From positions 310,001-374,000 of the forward strand of contig OZ255624.1 of the NCBI GenBank assembly GCA_965276675.1: a stretch of DNA of 64,000 nt, in the 5' to 3' direction. Each line of letters opens with the position of its first letter. The first letter of the stretch is position 1. This stretch comes from G965276675 sp965276675 (lineage in GTDB: Bacteria; Acidobacteriota; Terriglobia; Terriglobales; Acidobacteriaceae). Below the pieces are notes generated by a model that saw only the letters and a list, made by a program, of their open reading frames with translations, had not been told where the DNA came from and made no database searches. A program made the position numbers and the translations under genes. Of this stretch, positions 1 to 9,641 are shown piece after piece.

Positions 1-17
1 TGATCCCTTACGCCTGA
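1..17 (+). CDS. rpmI: 50S ribosomal protein L35, 3' end only
   Basis: The window opens inside a reading frame that ends Ile-Pro-Tyr-Ala-stop (TGA at 15-17), preceded by the last two bases of what is probably an ATG. L35 proteins typically end in R-M-(L/I)-P-Y-A, and rpmI normally lies directly before rplT, as here. Only five codons are visible, so the call rests on this tail plus the gene order. It is probably part of an infC-rpmI-rplT operon whose start lies outside the window. Confidence 0.75.
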
Positions 18-203
18 GCCTGTATAGGCCGGAAAGGCTTCTCTTTCTGGAATTCTGGGAGGTATCACTTCCCGGACCCAGTGCTAAGCGCGTGTGAAGA
101 GGTTAAAGCGCAGGCTCACTGCCTAAGCGCCTCCTGCCTCCAGCCGCGAATCCGGCCGCTTGACGGCCGCTTGACGGCCGCTCAATCAAAAGGAGAAAAC
201 CAA
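18..203 (+). other. rpmI-rplT spacer with short tandem repeat
   Basis: This 186-base gap is longer than usual between rpmI and rplT. It contains a 12-bp tandem repeat (unit GCCGCTTGACGG, about 2.5 copies, 155-181) just before the Shine-Dalgarno AGGAG at 191-195 of rplT. L20 autoregulates its operon in some bacteria, so a leader structure is possible, but no known motif was recognised. Confidence 0.35.
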
Positions 204-575
204 GTGCCTCGCGTCAAACGTGGAACAAAACGTCTTGCCCGCCGCAAAAAGATCCTTAAGCGGGCTAGTGGATATTTTCTTACCAAGTCAAAGCTCTACC
301 AGGCAGCGCAGGAGGCCGTCGAGCGCGGACTTAAGTTCGCCTACATCGGCCGCAAACAGAAGAAGCGTCAGTATCGCTCTCTCTGGATTGTGCGTATCTC
401 TGCCGCCGCCAAACTGAACGGCACCAGCTACTCGCAGTTCATCAATGGTTTGAAAAAAGCCGGGATCGAACTCGACCGTAAGATTCTCGCCGACATCGCC
501 GTGAACGACGCCGCCGCATTTACCGCGCTGGTCGGGCAAGCCAAGGAAGCAGTCAGCAAAGCCGCAAGCGCCTAA
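204..575 (+). CDS. rplT: 50S ribosomal protein L20
   Basis: Encodes the 123-residue large-subunit protein L20, which binds 23S rRNA early in assembly. The start is a GTG at 204, eight bases after AGGAG; the frame is open upstream, but only this start gives the canonical N-terminus PRVKRGTKRLARRKKILK. The family signature RGLKFAYIGRKQKKRQYRSLWI lies in the middle (quoted in part), and the length is normal for L20. It follows rpmI and ends at a strong bidirectional hairpin. Confidence 0.97.
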   Translation: MPRVKRGTKRLARRKKILKRASGYFLTKSKLYQAAQEAVERGLKFAYIGRKQKKRQYRSLWIVRISAAAKLNGTSYSQFINGLKKAGIELDRKILADIAVNDAAAFTALVGQAKEAVSKAASA

Positions 576-590
576 CAGGATATTCGCCAG

Positions 591-626
591 AAGAAAGACA
601 CGGCCATGGCCGTGTCTTTCTTGTTT
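591..626. terminator. Bidirectional intrinsic terminator
   Basis: A perfect 32-base palindrome (591-622, centre CCATGG) is followed by TTGTTTTA on the plus strand. It lies between the convergent ends of rplT and the hydrolase gene, so it can end transcription from both sides. The T-rich arm end also serves the minus strand. Confidence 0.8.
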
Positions 627-1678
627 TATCTCCCGCCCACGAACTCAGCCACAGTCTTGTTCCACAGCGCCGGCTGGTCCACGAACGACATATGCCCGCT
701 GTTCGGCATGATCAGCAGCTTCGATCCAGCAATCTTCGCATGCATCTGCTCGGACATAATGGGGTCCACCTCGTCGTGGTCGCCCGCCATGATGAGCGTC
801 GGCACATGAATAGAGTTCAGCCGATCGACGTACTCGACCGACGTCAGATTGCCTGTCACCCGGAATTCGCCGTCCGAACCCCACATCTCGCGATACAGAT
901 CCCAGGCCGTCGTGGTGTTCTGCGCCAATGGATCATAGTTGGGATCCGGCCGCTCCCCATACAAAAATGGGAAATACCCGTTGCCCCAGGCCAGAGTCGC
1001 ATACTCCGCCGGATAGCGGCCGTGTTCCCACAGCTCCCCTTTGCCAAAGAGGCCGGCCTTTTCCAGTGCATCAATACGGGCGCGCTTCGTTCGCGGCATC
1101 GCTGCCTTCACGCGCGTCAGCGCCTGGTTGACCTCGATGGTCGATGGAAAAGTCCCCACCAGAATCAGATGGCTCAAGTTTCCCTGATACTTGAGCGCAT
1201 AGGCCTGTGCGAGCACGCCGCCATACGAGTGGCCCAGCAGGCTCATCTTGCCCAGATGCAGCGCCTCGCGGACAGCCTCCACGTCTTCCACCATCGCTTC
1301 GACGGTGTACTGCTTTGCGTCCTCCAGCTTCTGTGATCTACCCGAGCCGCGCTCATCGATAAAGATCAGCGTGTTGGTGCGGGCCAGCGGCAGCAAGTAG
1401 GGAAGGAAGTAGTCGTGCGACGCGCCGGGGCCGCCATGCAGCACCAGCAGAGGCGCCCCGTAGCCAAGCGCCTCGTAGTAGATCATCACGCCGTGCGCAT
1501 CGATGTAGCCCTCCCGCACCGGGTAGACCGCAGGACTACCCGGGCCAATCGAGATCGGCCCTTGCTTAGAGGATGCTGGCGAGTCCTGTCCCAATGCAGG
1601 CGAGCCGACAAGAACACACGAGTTAGCAGCGATGCAACAGGCCAGGGTCAAAAAACTGATCTTCATGCCGAGCATCAT
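626..1678 (-). CDS. Secreted alpha/beta hydrolase, proline iminopeptidase (S33)-like
   Basis: A 350-residue alpha/beta hydrolase with an N-terminal signal peptide (hydrophobic core about residues 7-28, cleavage near SPALGQ). Visible S33 features are the oxyanion-hole motif HGGPG (81-85), DERGSGRS (108-115), the nucleophile elbow GHSYGG with Ser151, an acidic residue in AGDHDEVDP and the catalytic His in NSGHMS near the C-terminus. Family members release N-terminal residues, often proline, from peptides, but the substrate cannot be fixed from sequence. An internal ATG at codon 5 is an equally good start. It stands alone, convergent with rplT. Confidence 0.85.
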   Translation of the reverse strand: MMLGMKISFLTLACCIAANSCVLVGSPALGQDSPASSKQGPISIGPGSPAVYPVREGYIDAHGVMIYYEALGYGAPLLVLHGGPGASHDYFLPYLLPLARTNTLIFIDERGSGRSQKLEDAKQYTVEAMVEDVEAVREALHLGKMSLLGHSYGGVLAQAYALKYQGNLSHLILVGTFPSTIEVNQALTRVKAAMPRTKRARIDALEKAGLFGKGELWEHGRYPAEYATLAWGNGYFPFLYGERPDPNYDPLAQNTTTAWDLYREMWGSDGEFRVTGNLTSVEYVDRLNSIHVPTLIMAGDHDEVDPIMSEQMHAKIAGSKLLIMPNSGHMSFVDQPALWNKTVAEFVGGR

Positions 1679-1722
1679 ACCGTGCGGTCAGTCGCCCTCA
1701 GAAGTGCTTTGCCGCACTCAGC

Positions 1723-3207
1723 TTAGGTCTTAGGAGGAGCGGTCGACGGCGCCCCGGATGAAGGCCTGCTTGGAATTCCTGCTGCATCTGTCTGGAGCAG
1801 AACGTAGCCTGCTTCGCTCGTTCGGCGGTGCTTGCTTGTGAGCCGAAATAGAAATTTGGCAGTCCCGGCAATCGCCGCGGCAAGAGTGCCGGAGGCAGCG
1901 GCAGGATAGGTGGACCAAAAGTAGGGTGCCTCGAGCCCATCGTGAGTTGCGCTGCACGTGGAGTCCCGGCTAACGATCCGACCGGCCGCCTCTACATGCA
2001 TGGCGCAATAGACGCGCAAGAAGTTCGCCGCGACGTGCTGCCAATCGTACTCTGCGGCCGTGCTGCGGGCGCGCCGGGCCTTCCGCTGCCGCACCTCCGG
2101 GTCGCGCAGGGCATCCTGCACTGCCGCGCTGAAGCTGCCGGCGTCCGCGGGAACGATCCATGCATTCTCCTCCGTCGCGTAGGTCAGGACGCCGCCAGAG
2201 TTGGGCGCCACCACCGGCAGGCCGCTGGCCATCGCCTCCAAGGGTGCAATGCCAAAGGGCTCGCGCGGATTAGGGTGCACAAAGAGATCGACGTTGGCGT
2301 AGAGCCGGGCCATATGCTCGCGGTCCGCAATATGGCCAAGAAAGGTGACACGTCCGGGAAGCCGGCGCTCTGCCTCTCGCTCGAGAGTGGGTTGCTCGAT
2401 GCCACTGCCGGCGAGCAGCAGGCGGTAGTCGCGGCCGTCACTCGATGCAACGAGAGCCTCCAGTGTCTCCAGCAGCAACCCCGTATTTTTCTCCGGAACC
2501 AGCCGCCCAGCGTAGAGCAGCAGCGTGCTTTCCGGGGCCGCTCCGATGCTGGAGACAAGTGCAGTTCGTTCAGCCGGGCTGCGCAACTCCGGCGACAGTC
2601 GCGCAAAGTCAACGCCCATCGGCATTACCCACACCCCGCGCCGGACTGCGTGTCCATGCGAAGCGGCCCGCAGCTCCTCCGCCGTATAGCGGGAGTTGAC
2701 CAGGTGATGGTCGAAGAAAGGGAAGTACAGCCAGCGCATGTAGAAAGCGTTGAACCACCGCGCGAGCCGGCCTTGCGACAGATAAGCCGCGACATTCTCA
2801 TCCATGCGCTCACAGCTAAGTCCCACCACTACCGGCTTGAACTGAATCTGCTTCAGCAGCCCCAGCCGCAGCACTGCGCCCAGGTAGTTCAAGGTGTACT
2901 TATCGCAGACCTCCACTACGTCAGGCCGCTCCGCTGCGAGGATCGCCTGGATGCGGCTCTGCGGCCACAGAAACTGATCCGGGTAGAGCGTCCTGTAATT
3001 GGCGTTGAGGCGGGCAGGAGGCGCAGCCACGTGATAGATGCGCGTGGTCGGCCCGGTCTCTTCCACCCGGTCTTCCGCCCCGGGAACGATCAGCCGCAGT
3101 TCGTGTCCGCTCGCATTTGCTGCCCGGATCAACGCGCGATAGAAGGTCGCAACGCCCCCTGAGGTCTCATGCCAGGCATTGGTGCAGTGCAGCGTCTTGG
3201 TGGTCAT
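1723..3207 (-). CDS. Glycosyltransferase, GT4 family
   Basis: A 494-residue GT-B-fold glycosyltransferase. The N-terminal half has the Gly-rich acceptor-side loop (HETSGGVATFYRAL, about 13-26). The C-terminal half has GRLVPEKN and the E-x7-E donor-binding motif EPFGIAPLE followed by AMASGLPVVAPNSGG. GT4 enzymes are retaining and typically transfer sugars from nucleotide donors to polysaccharide or lipid acceptors. After the catalytic domain comes a roughly 100-residue low-complexity tail rich in Ala/Pro/Ser that is not part of the family. Its ATG overlaps the stop of the upstream gene by four bases, so translation is probably coupled. Confidence 0.88.
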   Translation of the reverse strand: MTTKTLHCTNAWHETSGGVATFYRALIRAANASGHELRLIVPGAEDRVEETGPTTRIYHVAAPPARLNANYRTLYPDQFLWPQSRIQAILAAERPDVVEVCDKYTLNYLGAVLRLGLLKQIQFKPVVVGLSCERMDENVAAYLSQGRLARWFNAFYMRWLYFPFFDHHLVNSRYTAEELRAASHGHAVRRGVWVMPMGVDFARLSPELRSPAERTALVSSIGAAPESTLLLYAGRLVPEKNTGLLLETLEALVASSDGRDYRLLLAGSGIEQPTLEREAERRLPGRVTFLGHIADREHMARLYANVDLFVHPNPREPFGIAPLEAMASGLPVVAPNSGGVLTYATEENAWIVPADAGSFSAAVQDALRDPEVRQRKARRARSTAAEYDWQHVAANFLRVYCAMHVEAAGRIVSRDSTCSATHDGLEAPYFWSTYPAAASGTLAAAIAGTAKFLFRLTSKHRRTSEAGYVLLQTDAAGIPSRPSSGAPSTAPPKT

Positions 3208-3779
3208 GCAGCACGCTCAAGGGAGCGCCACAGCATGCGCGGCAACGCCGTAGTAAAGCCCACGATGACGTACGGCAGCATTCTTAAGTCGTTGGCCAGG
3301 GTGTGGCCCTCAGCGCCGGTCAACAGCGTACCCCGCCGCATGGCATACCAGTTGAACAGCGATGAGACAGCGGCAAAGCAGAGCGAGACGAGCATGTTTG
3401 CCGCCAGCCGCGGGGTGCCGACGGCCCAATGCACGGCATATTGCGCTAACAGAAACCCGAGCGGCAGCAGTACGGAAAGCAGCAACCCGGTCATCCATTG
3501 CGGCTGGGCATTGCGGAGATTTTGCGTGATGGCGCCGTAGAAACCCGAGGCCAGTGCCGCATAGACTGCCTCCACCAGCATCGCTTTGACGGCGCGTCCT
3601 GTGCCGGCCGTGAGCGTGATGCTAAAGAAGATCGTCGCCCGGATCGCCGCGCTGAGCAAAGCGGACTTCCAGTTCCAACGCAGCAGCAGCCGCCTGACGG
3701 GATGGCGCACGAGGGCAAGCACGGCCCGCGACAGCCGCGGTGTAGCAGCGCCACCACTGGAGGCGTCCTGCGTCGTCAT
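3204..3779 (-). CDS. Conserved integral membrane protein, unknown function
   Basis: A 191-residue protein with about four hydrophobic segments (roughly residues 37-58, 66-86, 95-120 and 128-150) and basic N- and C-terminal ends. No enzymatic motif was recognised. It is the middle gene of a three-gene operon and overlaps both neighbours by four bases (ATGA arrangement), so it probably works stoichiometrically with the LolA-like protein and the glycosyltransferase, perhaps in envelope glycolipid or polysaccharide assembly. That role is inference from position. Confidence 0.7.
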   Translation of the reverse strand: MTTQDASSGGAATPRLSRAVLALVRHPVRRLLLRWNWKSALLSAAIRATIFFSITLTAGTGRAVKAMLVEAVYAALASGFYGAITQNLRNAQPQWMTGLLLSVLLPLGFLLAQYAVHWAVGTPRLAANMLVSLCFAAVSSLFNWYAMRRGTLLTGAEGHTLANDLRMLPYVIVGFTTALPRMLWRSLERAA

Positions 3780-4534
3780 TCCGATCCTGCGCTGCTTTCG
3801 TGGGCGTTTACTGAAGCAATCTGGTAGTCGCCGTAGTCAATGGTGAGCACCGCACTCCCGCCGAAGCGGACCTTCGTCTCACTCCTGTTCCTCTCCGGCA
3901 GCCAGAAGCCGCCAGTCTGCTTGTACGTGTGGTGGATCTCAGTTTTCTTGATCCAGAAGGAGGGATTTTTGGCCGGCTCCGCCTCGATCCGGGTCACTGC
4001 ATAGTCATGCGCATCCACCCAGATCCGGCCCCGATAGAGAAATTTGCTCTCGGCATGTGGCTCGACCTGGAAGACGTATAGTGGCTCGCCCGCGGCCGTT
4101 TCCTCGTCGACCAGACGGAAGGAGTAATTCGCCGGATTCAGGGCATTGGCATCTCCATGCCGCGCGGCCTCCTCTTCACTCTCAAGTAGTTTTTTCAGAA
4201 CGCGATCGAGCAGGATCTTGGAGCCACTCTCAGAGATGATGCGAAAACTCTTTGAGGAGGGCGCGTCATACGTCGCGATAACATCCATGCTGGCCGCGAG
4301 ATTGCGCGGAACGCCCCGATACTCCACCTCATAGTGGCGTTCGGAGGTGGAACGGCGAAGACGCCCGGAGCGCTCCTGGTTGTGCTCCATCATGCGCTGC
4401 ACGATGGTATCGCCTATCAGTGTCACTGGAGTTGAGGACTCACTTGCCTGTCCGGAGGTGAATGTCACAGCTGTGGTTGCGAGAAGAAGGATGACGGAGA
4501 TTACAGGCCAGTGTTCGCCGGTCTGAAGCACCAT
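3776..4534 (-). CDS. LolA/outer-membrane lipoprotein-sorting-like secreted protein
   Basis: A 252-residue exported protein with a signal segment near residues 10-28. The middle alternates short beta strands with the pattern of LolA/LppX/MucB-type proteins: 'FRIISESGSKILLDRVLKKLL', then 'YVFQVEPHAESKFLYRGRIW' and 'DAHDYAVTRIEAEPAKNP'. Such proteins form an open beta-barrel that cradles lipid tails. It is the first gene of a coupled operon with a membrane protein and a GT4 enzyme, so it may carry or sense a lipid intermediate. The promoter should lie in the 200 bases between 4535 and 4741. Confidence 0.65.
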   Translation of the reverse strand: MVLQTGEHWPVISVILLLATTAVTFTSGQASESSTPVTLIGDTIVQRMMEHNQERSGRLRRSTSERHYEVEYRGVPRNLAASMDVIATYDAPSSKSFRIISESGSKILLDRVLKKLLESEEEAARHGDANALNPANYSFRLVDEETAAGEPLYVFQVEPHAESKFLYRGRIWVDAHDYAVTRIEAEPAKNPSFWIKKTEIHHTYKQTGGFWLPERNRSETKVRFGGSAVLTIDYGDYQIASVNAHESSAGSE

Positions 4535-4741
4535 GTAGAAGAGATCCCTTTCGTCTTTCGCAATGGACCGTGAGAAGCGCGCAAGAGCGAGAAGAGTCCG
4601 GAGCCGGAACGCTCAACTCCGGCCCTCCTCCTGCAGAGCCGCGATACGCGTTACTGGGGCGGAGTATACCCCACGGGTATCGACCGGATTGTGAAGGTCT
4701 GCGCTCTTCTTTCGATGCCCTCTTCACGTCGCCACCGCCGC

Positions 4742-7700
4742 TCAGAACTCCACCCGGACCGCCACCTGCCCAGTGCGGTTGCCGCCAAAATCCGATCCAC
4801 GCGCAGCCGGGATTTTGCCAAAATTTGCGGCCGTCACGTCCAGGTACGGGTCGCCAAGATTGGTGTGGTTCAGGATGTTGGTGAAGGTGCCCTGCGCGCG
4901 CAACTTCACACCTTCCGTAATGCTGAATGCCTTACTGAGCCCGGTCGAAAGATTGACGGTTCCTGGGCCAACCACCGTGCCATCACGGGCTGTGCCGAAA
5001 CGCCCGATTGGATTGCTGTTCACACCCACGCTACACGGATTTCCGGCAAACGACACAGGCGTGTACCCGGTAACGCTGGGGCAGGCAAAGGCAGTGGGGT
5101 CGATCCATTCATTGCGGCCCTGGTTGCGCGGCTTTGCGGAGTGCAGTTGGTCCGGATGCTGCGAGTGGAAGTAGAGCGGTCCGGAGCCAGTGCCTGATGG
5201 GTCCGCTGCATTTGAAGGTATATACGGCGTGAGAAAGGGCCCGCTCTGCAGCAGGAAGATGTTGCTCAGCTGCCAGCCACCCACCGCCGCATCCAGCACC
5301 CGATTCATGTTGCTACCGAAGGCGCGATCGCGACCTACTGGCAGCTCGTACAACATGGAGCTGATCCAGCGATGGCGCCGCGTGCCGTAGACGTTGCCGA
5401 AGTCGATCGAGCGATCATACTGGTACGAAGCGCCACCGCCGCCGAGTTCAGTCGCGAAAGAGCTCGCTTGCGGCCCCTGGTTGTCGGCCAGGTTCTTGGC
5501 GAAGGTGTAGGCCGAGTCGAAAGTTAGCCCATTGCGGAAGCGGCGCGAAAGCTCCACCTGTCCCGACTGGTAGTTGGCTGTTGCCCCGGTCTGGCGTGTA
5601 TAGATCGGGCCCCAGTTGGGAAACGGCCGGTCGCTTAGTGGACGTGCCGTTGCGGGTGTGGTCGTCGAGTACGGCATATCGTTCAGGTTGGGCTGCCACA
5701 CCAGGTGCTCCGTCTTGAGCGCGATATACGAGACTCGCGCGCCGATGCCGCCCGGAAGCTCGCGGTCCACCGATAAGTTCCACTGGATGGAATAGGGATC
5801 CTGCCAGTGGAGCTGGTTCGCCGCAAAGAATGACGCGGTTCCATACGAGGGCGCGCCCAGCCCGGAGTCCCCAGCGCTGATGTTCGGCCACTGATACGCT
5901 GGGCCCGTCGCCGTTTCGCTATTGGTGAAGTTACGGACATCCGACTGCAGCGTTCCAGTTAGCGAGTAGAAGCTGCTGCCAAGCTGCGTGATCTCATACA
6001 TTCCGAAGCCCGCACGCACCGCGGTCTTGTCATTGCCAAAGGGACGCCAGGCAAAACCTGCGCGTGGCATAAAGCGCAGCTTCGGCGCAGTACGCAGCCC
6101 GCTCGGCAGTCCGGCTTGGCTGCTTGAAACGACCGGCGTGCACGGCGCTCCATTCGCCGCTGCTCCGGTGGCATTTGGATTCGCAACCCCAGCCGTAGGG
6201 CAGGCGTTGAAGTTAGCCAGCTCGCCCGGAGCCAGCGTAGCCACAGCGCCGGACGGGTAGATCACTCGGCCGGAGAGCGGCACGCTCGGATCGAAGTTGC
6301 CGATGTAGCCGTTATCTTCCTGGTATGCCGGATGGTACTCATACCGCACGCCGAAGTCGGCGGTAAAGTTGGGCGTCACCTTCCAACTGTCCTGCGCGAA
6401 AATGGCGTATAGATTCGCCTTGCCATTGTTGTCCTGCTTGACCACGTCGTGCTGCGTCTGGCTGGGCAGACCTAGCAGGAAATCTGCGTACTCTTGCCCG
6501 GTAAAGCTCCCGTTGAAGAAGAAGGTGCCGTAGTTATCCGCACCAGAAAAACCAAGTGGCGTAATGGCCTGAAGGGTGCGGATGTCCACGCCATACTTCA
6601 TCGTGTGATTGCCCTTTTGCCACGAAAGAATGTCGTTGTATTGGTAGAGGTTCGACTGGTATTCGTTATTCAGTCGGCCCGCGTTTAAGGATTGCAGAGC
6701 ATTGAAGTTAAGATCGCTCAAGCCGTTAAACGGATAAGCCGGCCCGATGCCATTTAAGCCCGCGGCATTCGTCGCTGCGGCTCCGTTCAACGGATTGCTG
6801 GTCCCGTTCTGCTCGCGGGTAAAGCCAAAGCGGAATTCGTTGATCAGGCTCGTAGTGAAGTTATAGCTGAACGACGTCACCAGAATCCGGTAGCGATCGA
6901 AGTCGGTATTCTCCGGCACGTTCAAAACCGTAGGGCTCAGCAGACCAATATTCTTCCACGTGTACCGGCCGTACAGCAGCGCCTTTTGCCCAAAGTAGTG
7001 ATCGATGCGCGCATCGAACTGGTTTGACTGGTAGTTGTTCGGACGGTTCGCTACGTAGTTGTAGCCCCGCACTATTTGCGCGTCCGCGACGCTGCCGTTC
7101 CCTACATTTGGCGACGGGAAGAATTGCAGGAAGGCCTTCGCCGCGGAATTGATCGCCGGCAGCATGTTGTTCGCATAAGGCGTGCCGGTGAACGGGTTGG
7201 TGAGCGGCGGAGCACCGCTCGCTACCTCTTGGCTAAAGTCGCCAGCCTTCATGAGATCGGTCGGCACCAGGTACTGCTTTGGCACCGACTGCGGGAAACG
7301 AAAGCCCTCGTAGGTGCCGAAGAAGAACGTCTTATCGCGCCCGTGGTACAGGTGCGGGATTACCACGGGTCCACCCAGGCTTGCGCCAAAGTCGTTGGCC
7401 ACCTTCTTCGGCTTGCTCGCCGCACCGTAGGGTGTTGCGTCAAAGCCGCTGTTCTGGAAATACCAGAAGAGGGAGCCGTGCAGGGTATTCGTGCCCGTCT
7501 TGGTGACAGTTGTGATCTCGCCGGGTTGCCCGTACTCGGCATTGTTGCTCACCCCGTCCACGCGAATCTCGGCGATCGATTCGGCTGAGGGAAAGGCATC
7601 GGAGAAAGCGTTGTTATCCGTCACGTTCTGCGCGGAGATACCGTCTACCGTGGTCTCGGATTGCGAGGGCAGTCCACCCTGAATCGAAAAATTGAAAGCG

Positions 7701-8263
7701 GGGGTCCCGTTTGCCGAAGGCGTTGGCGGGAAGCCGCCGCTATCCGGCTGTACGCCGGGCAGCACCTGGATCACGCTCAGCGGGCTAGTGCTGCCAGCGC
7801 CGCGATAGTTCGCGGGCAGGTCCAGCACCTCCTTCGGATCCAGCGCGGCCGCAATGCTGGGCGTGTCGGTCTGGATCGCGCCCGCGTCGGTGGCGTTCAC
7901 CGTGACCTGCTGCGTGCCCCCACCCGCCTGGAGCGTCACGTTTATCCGCAGTTGCTGCCGCGCAGTTAGCAGCAGATCCCCATCCACCTCAGACTGGAAA
8001 CCCTCATGCGTGGTGGTGACTTTGTAGTGGCCGGGCTCCAGGTTGAGCGCTTCGAAGTTGCCCTGCGCATCCGAGGCGATTGTTCGCACTGCGCTTGTGT
8101 CTTGGTCGGTGACCGTGATGGTTGCGCCGCTCAGCACGGCGCCCGTGGTGTCCTTTACAGTGCCTAAAACGGTGCCTTGTGTGGATTGCGCGTGTATCGG
8201 ATGGGCTGGGAAGAGCAGCAGAGAACTTCCAAGAAGGGCGGCACTGCACCATCGGGCTTTCAT
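4742..8263 (-). CDS. Oar-like TonB-dependent receptor with carboxypeptidase-regulatory domain
   Basis: A large outer-membrane receptor of about 1,173 residues. The start is taken at the ATG at 8263, which gives a clean signal peptide (MKARWCSAALLGSSLLLFPA, cleaved near HAQ); an upstream ATG at 8332 is in frame but gives a poor leader. An immunoglobulin-like CarboxypepD_reg domain follows (GTVKDTTGAVLSGATITV), then a plug (DLPANYRGAGS, SIQGGLPSQSETTVDGIS, EYGQPGEITTVTKTGTN) and a long beta-barrel ending in Phe (VRVEF), as outer-membrane proteins do. Such receptors are amplified in Acidobacteria, usually for large or sugar-derived ligands; the ligand is unknown. It appears monocistronic. Confidence 0.9.
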   Translation of the reverse strand: MKARWCSAALLGSSLLLFPAHPIHAQSTQGTVLGTVKDTTGAVLSGATITVTDQDTSAVRTIASDAQGNFEALNLEPGHYKVTTTHEGFQSEVDGDLLLTARQQLRINVTLQAGGGTQQVTVNATDAGAIQTDTPSIAAALDPKEVLDLPANYRGAGSTSPLSVIQVLPGVQPDSGGFPPTPSANGTPAFNFSIQGGLPSQSETTVDGISAQNVTDNNAFSDAFPSAESIAEIRVDGVSNNAEYGQPGEITTVTKTGTNTLHGSLFWYFQNSGFDATPYGAASKPKKVANDFGASLGGPVVIPHLYHGRDKTFFFGTYEGFRFPQSVPKQYLVPTDLMKAGDFSQEVASGAPPLTNPFTGTPYANNMLPAINSAAKAFLQFFPSPNVGNGSVADAQIVRGYNYVANRPNNYQSNQFDARIDHYFGQKALLYGRYTWKNIGLLSPTVLNVPENTDFDRYRILVTSFSYNFTTSLINEFRFGFTREQNGTSNPLNGAAATNAAGLNGIGPAYPFNGLSDLNFNALQSLNAGRLNNEYQSNLYQYNDILSWQKGNHTMKYGVDIRTLQAITPLGFSGADNYGTFFFNGSFTGQEYADFLLGLPSQTQHDVVKQDNNGKANLYAIFAQDSWKVTPNFTADFGVRYEYHPAYQEDNGYIGNFDPSVPLSGRVIYPSGAVATLAPGELANFNACPTAGVANPNATGAAANGAPCTPVVSSSQAGLPSGLRTAPKLRFMPRAGFAWRPFGNDKTAVRAGFGMYEITQLGSSFYSLTGTLQSDVRNFTNSETATGPAYQWPNISAGDSGLGAPSYGTASFFAANQLHWQDPYSIQWNLSVDRELPGGIGARVSYIALKTEHLVWQPNLNDMPYSTTTPATARPLSDRPFPNWGPIYTRQTGATANYQSGQVELSRRFRNGLTFDSAYTFAKNLADNQGPQASSFATELGGGGASYQYDRSIDFGNVYGTRRHRWISSMLYELPVGRDRAFGSNMNRVLDAAVGGWQLSNIFLLQSGPFLTPYIPSNAADPSGTGSGPLYFHSQHPDQLHSAKPRNQGRNEWIDPTAFACPSVTGYTPVSFAGNPCSVGVNSNPIGRFGTARDGTVVGPGTVNLSTGLSKAFSITEGVKLRAQGTFTNILNHTNLGDPYLDVTAANFGKIPAARGSDFGGNRTGQVAVRVEF

Positions 8264-8455
8264 TGAAGGGTCATCCTCATTCGACAAAGGTGTCGAGAGG
8301 TTAAGCACACCGTGTCTGATGGGCTGCGTCAAGAGATAAGGGTCGCGAACCGCCGATCTACATCAACCTCATCAACACGGATGCCGGAGTGCCGTGACAG
8401 GCGGCCGTGCGCTCATGCTGCTGCTCTGCGCGTGCATACGTGATTTATCCTCAAA

Positions 8456-9568
8456 GTGACCATGCACGACGAACCCATTCCATCCCTGGCCGGGCACACT
8501 GACGCCGACCTGGACCTCGCCTTCGGCACCCTCACTGAACAGGTTGAGTCCGCGGCTGGTGCCTTTGCCACGCCCGAGGCCATCGAGCACTTCCGGCGGG
8601 AGTGGCTTGGGCGCAAGCAGGGGCGGCTTAAATCCATTAGTGAGGCATGGCTGAAGACCGCGCCTGGAGAGGCCCGCAGAAGCATCGGCCAGCGCTTCAA
8701 CCAGCTCAAATCACGCATTGAAGCGCTTCTCGAAAGCGCCTCCAGTAGCAGCGCCCGGGCCACAAGCCAGCCCACGGAAGCTATCGACGTCACGCTGCCC
8801 GGCACGCGTCCGCAGATTGGCGCCGAGCACCCGATCATCAAGACGATGAACGAGATCGTGCAGGTCTTCGCCGGCATGGGTTACTCGGTCGGCACTGGTC
8901 CGGAGGTCGAGACCGACTACTACAATTTCGAGTCGCTCAACTTCCCGCCCAACCACCCGGCGCGCGACACACAAGACACCCTCGTCATCGCTCACCAGGA
9001 GCGCAAGCCCCTGCGTGACCGTCTGCTCATGCGCACGCACACCTCGCCTGTGCAGATCCGCACCATGGAGCGGCAGCCACCGCCGCTGCGCATCGTCATC
9101 CCCGGCAAGGTACACCGCAACGACGCTGCAGACGCTACGCACTCGCCCATCTTTCACCAGGTGGAGGGGCTCTGCATCGACACAAACATCACCTTCTCTG
9201 ACCTGAAGGGCACACTCGATCACGCCATGAAGGCCGTCTTCGGCTCGGCCGTGAAGACGCGCTTTTTCCCGTCATTCTTCCCCTTTACTGAGCCCAGCGC
9301 CGACGTCCAGATCTCCTGCATCTTCTGTGGCGGGGAGGGCTGCCGCAAGTGCAAGCATTCGGGCTGGATCGAGCTGCTGGGCTGCGGTATGGTCGACCCC
9401 GCGATCTTCGGCTTTGTTGCCGAAAAGCAACCAGCCTACGACCCGAAGACGATATCCGGCTTCGCCTTCGGCATGGGCGTCGAGCGCATCGCCATGATGA
9501 AGTACGGCGTTAGCGACATTGGCCAGTTCTACTCGGGAGACGTGCGCTTCCTGGAGCAGTTCGCGTGA
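8456..9568 (+). CDS. pheS: Phenylalanyl-tRNA synthetase alpha subunit
   Basis: Catalytic subunit of the heterotetrameric enzyme that charges tRNA-Phe. The N-terminal coiled coil (about 20-90) is followed by the class II catalytic core: motif 2 region with RTHTSPVQIRTM, HRNDAADATHSP and FHQVEGLCID, and motif 3 in GFAFGMGVERIAMMKYG. A four-cysteine stretch (CIFCGGEGCRKCKHSG) precedes WIELLGCGMV, as in Bacillus-type PheS. The first possible start is GTG at 8456, with an ATG two codons later at 8462; neither has a strong ribosome site. It is separated from pheT by a small inserted gene. Confidence 0.97.
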   Translation: MTMHDEPIPSLAGHTDADLDLAFGTLTEQVESAAGAFATPEAIEHFRREWLGRKQGRLKSISEAWLKTAPGEARRSIGQRFNQLKSRIEALLESASSSSARATSQPTEAIDVTLPGTRPQIGAEHPIIKTMNEIVQVFAGMGYSVGTGPEVETDYYNFESLNFPPNHPARDTQDTLVIAHQERKPLRDRLLMRTHTSPVQIRTMERQPPPLRIVIPGKVHRNDAADATHSPIFHQVEGLCIDTNITFSDLKGTLDHAMKAVFGSAVKTRFFPSFFPFTEPSADVQISCIFCGGEGCRKCKHSGWIELLGCGMVDPAIFGFVAEKQPAYDPKTISGFAFGMGVERIAMMKYGVSDIGQFYSGDVRFLEQFA

Positions 9569-9641
9569 ATGCCGCGGGAGGAGCGATAAAGCGGCCGGCA
9601 GTAAAGTTTGCAGCTAAGAAGCGGTCAGCGTGGGTTAGTTC

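Noticed and set aside
1942..3162. A 406-codon plus-strand frame opposite the glycosyltransferase
   Set aside because: The minus strand encodes a GT4 enzyme with its E-x7-E motif and coupled neighbours; the plus product has no domain.
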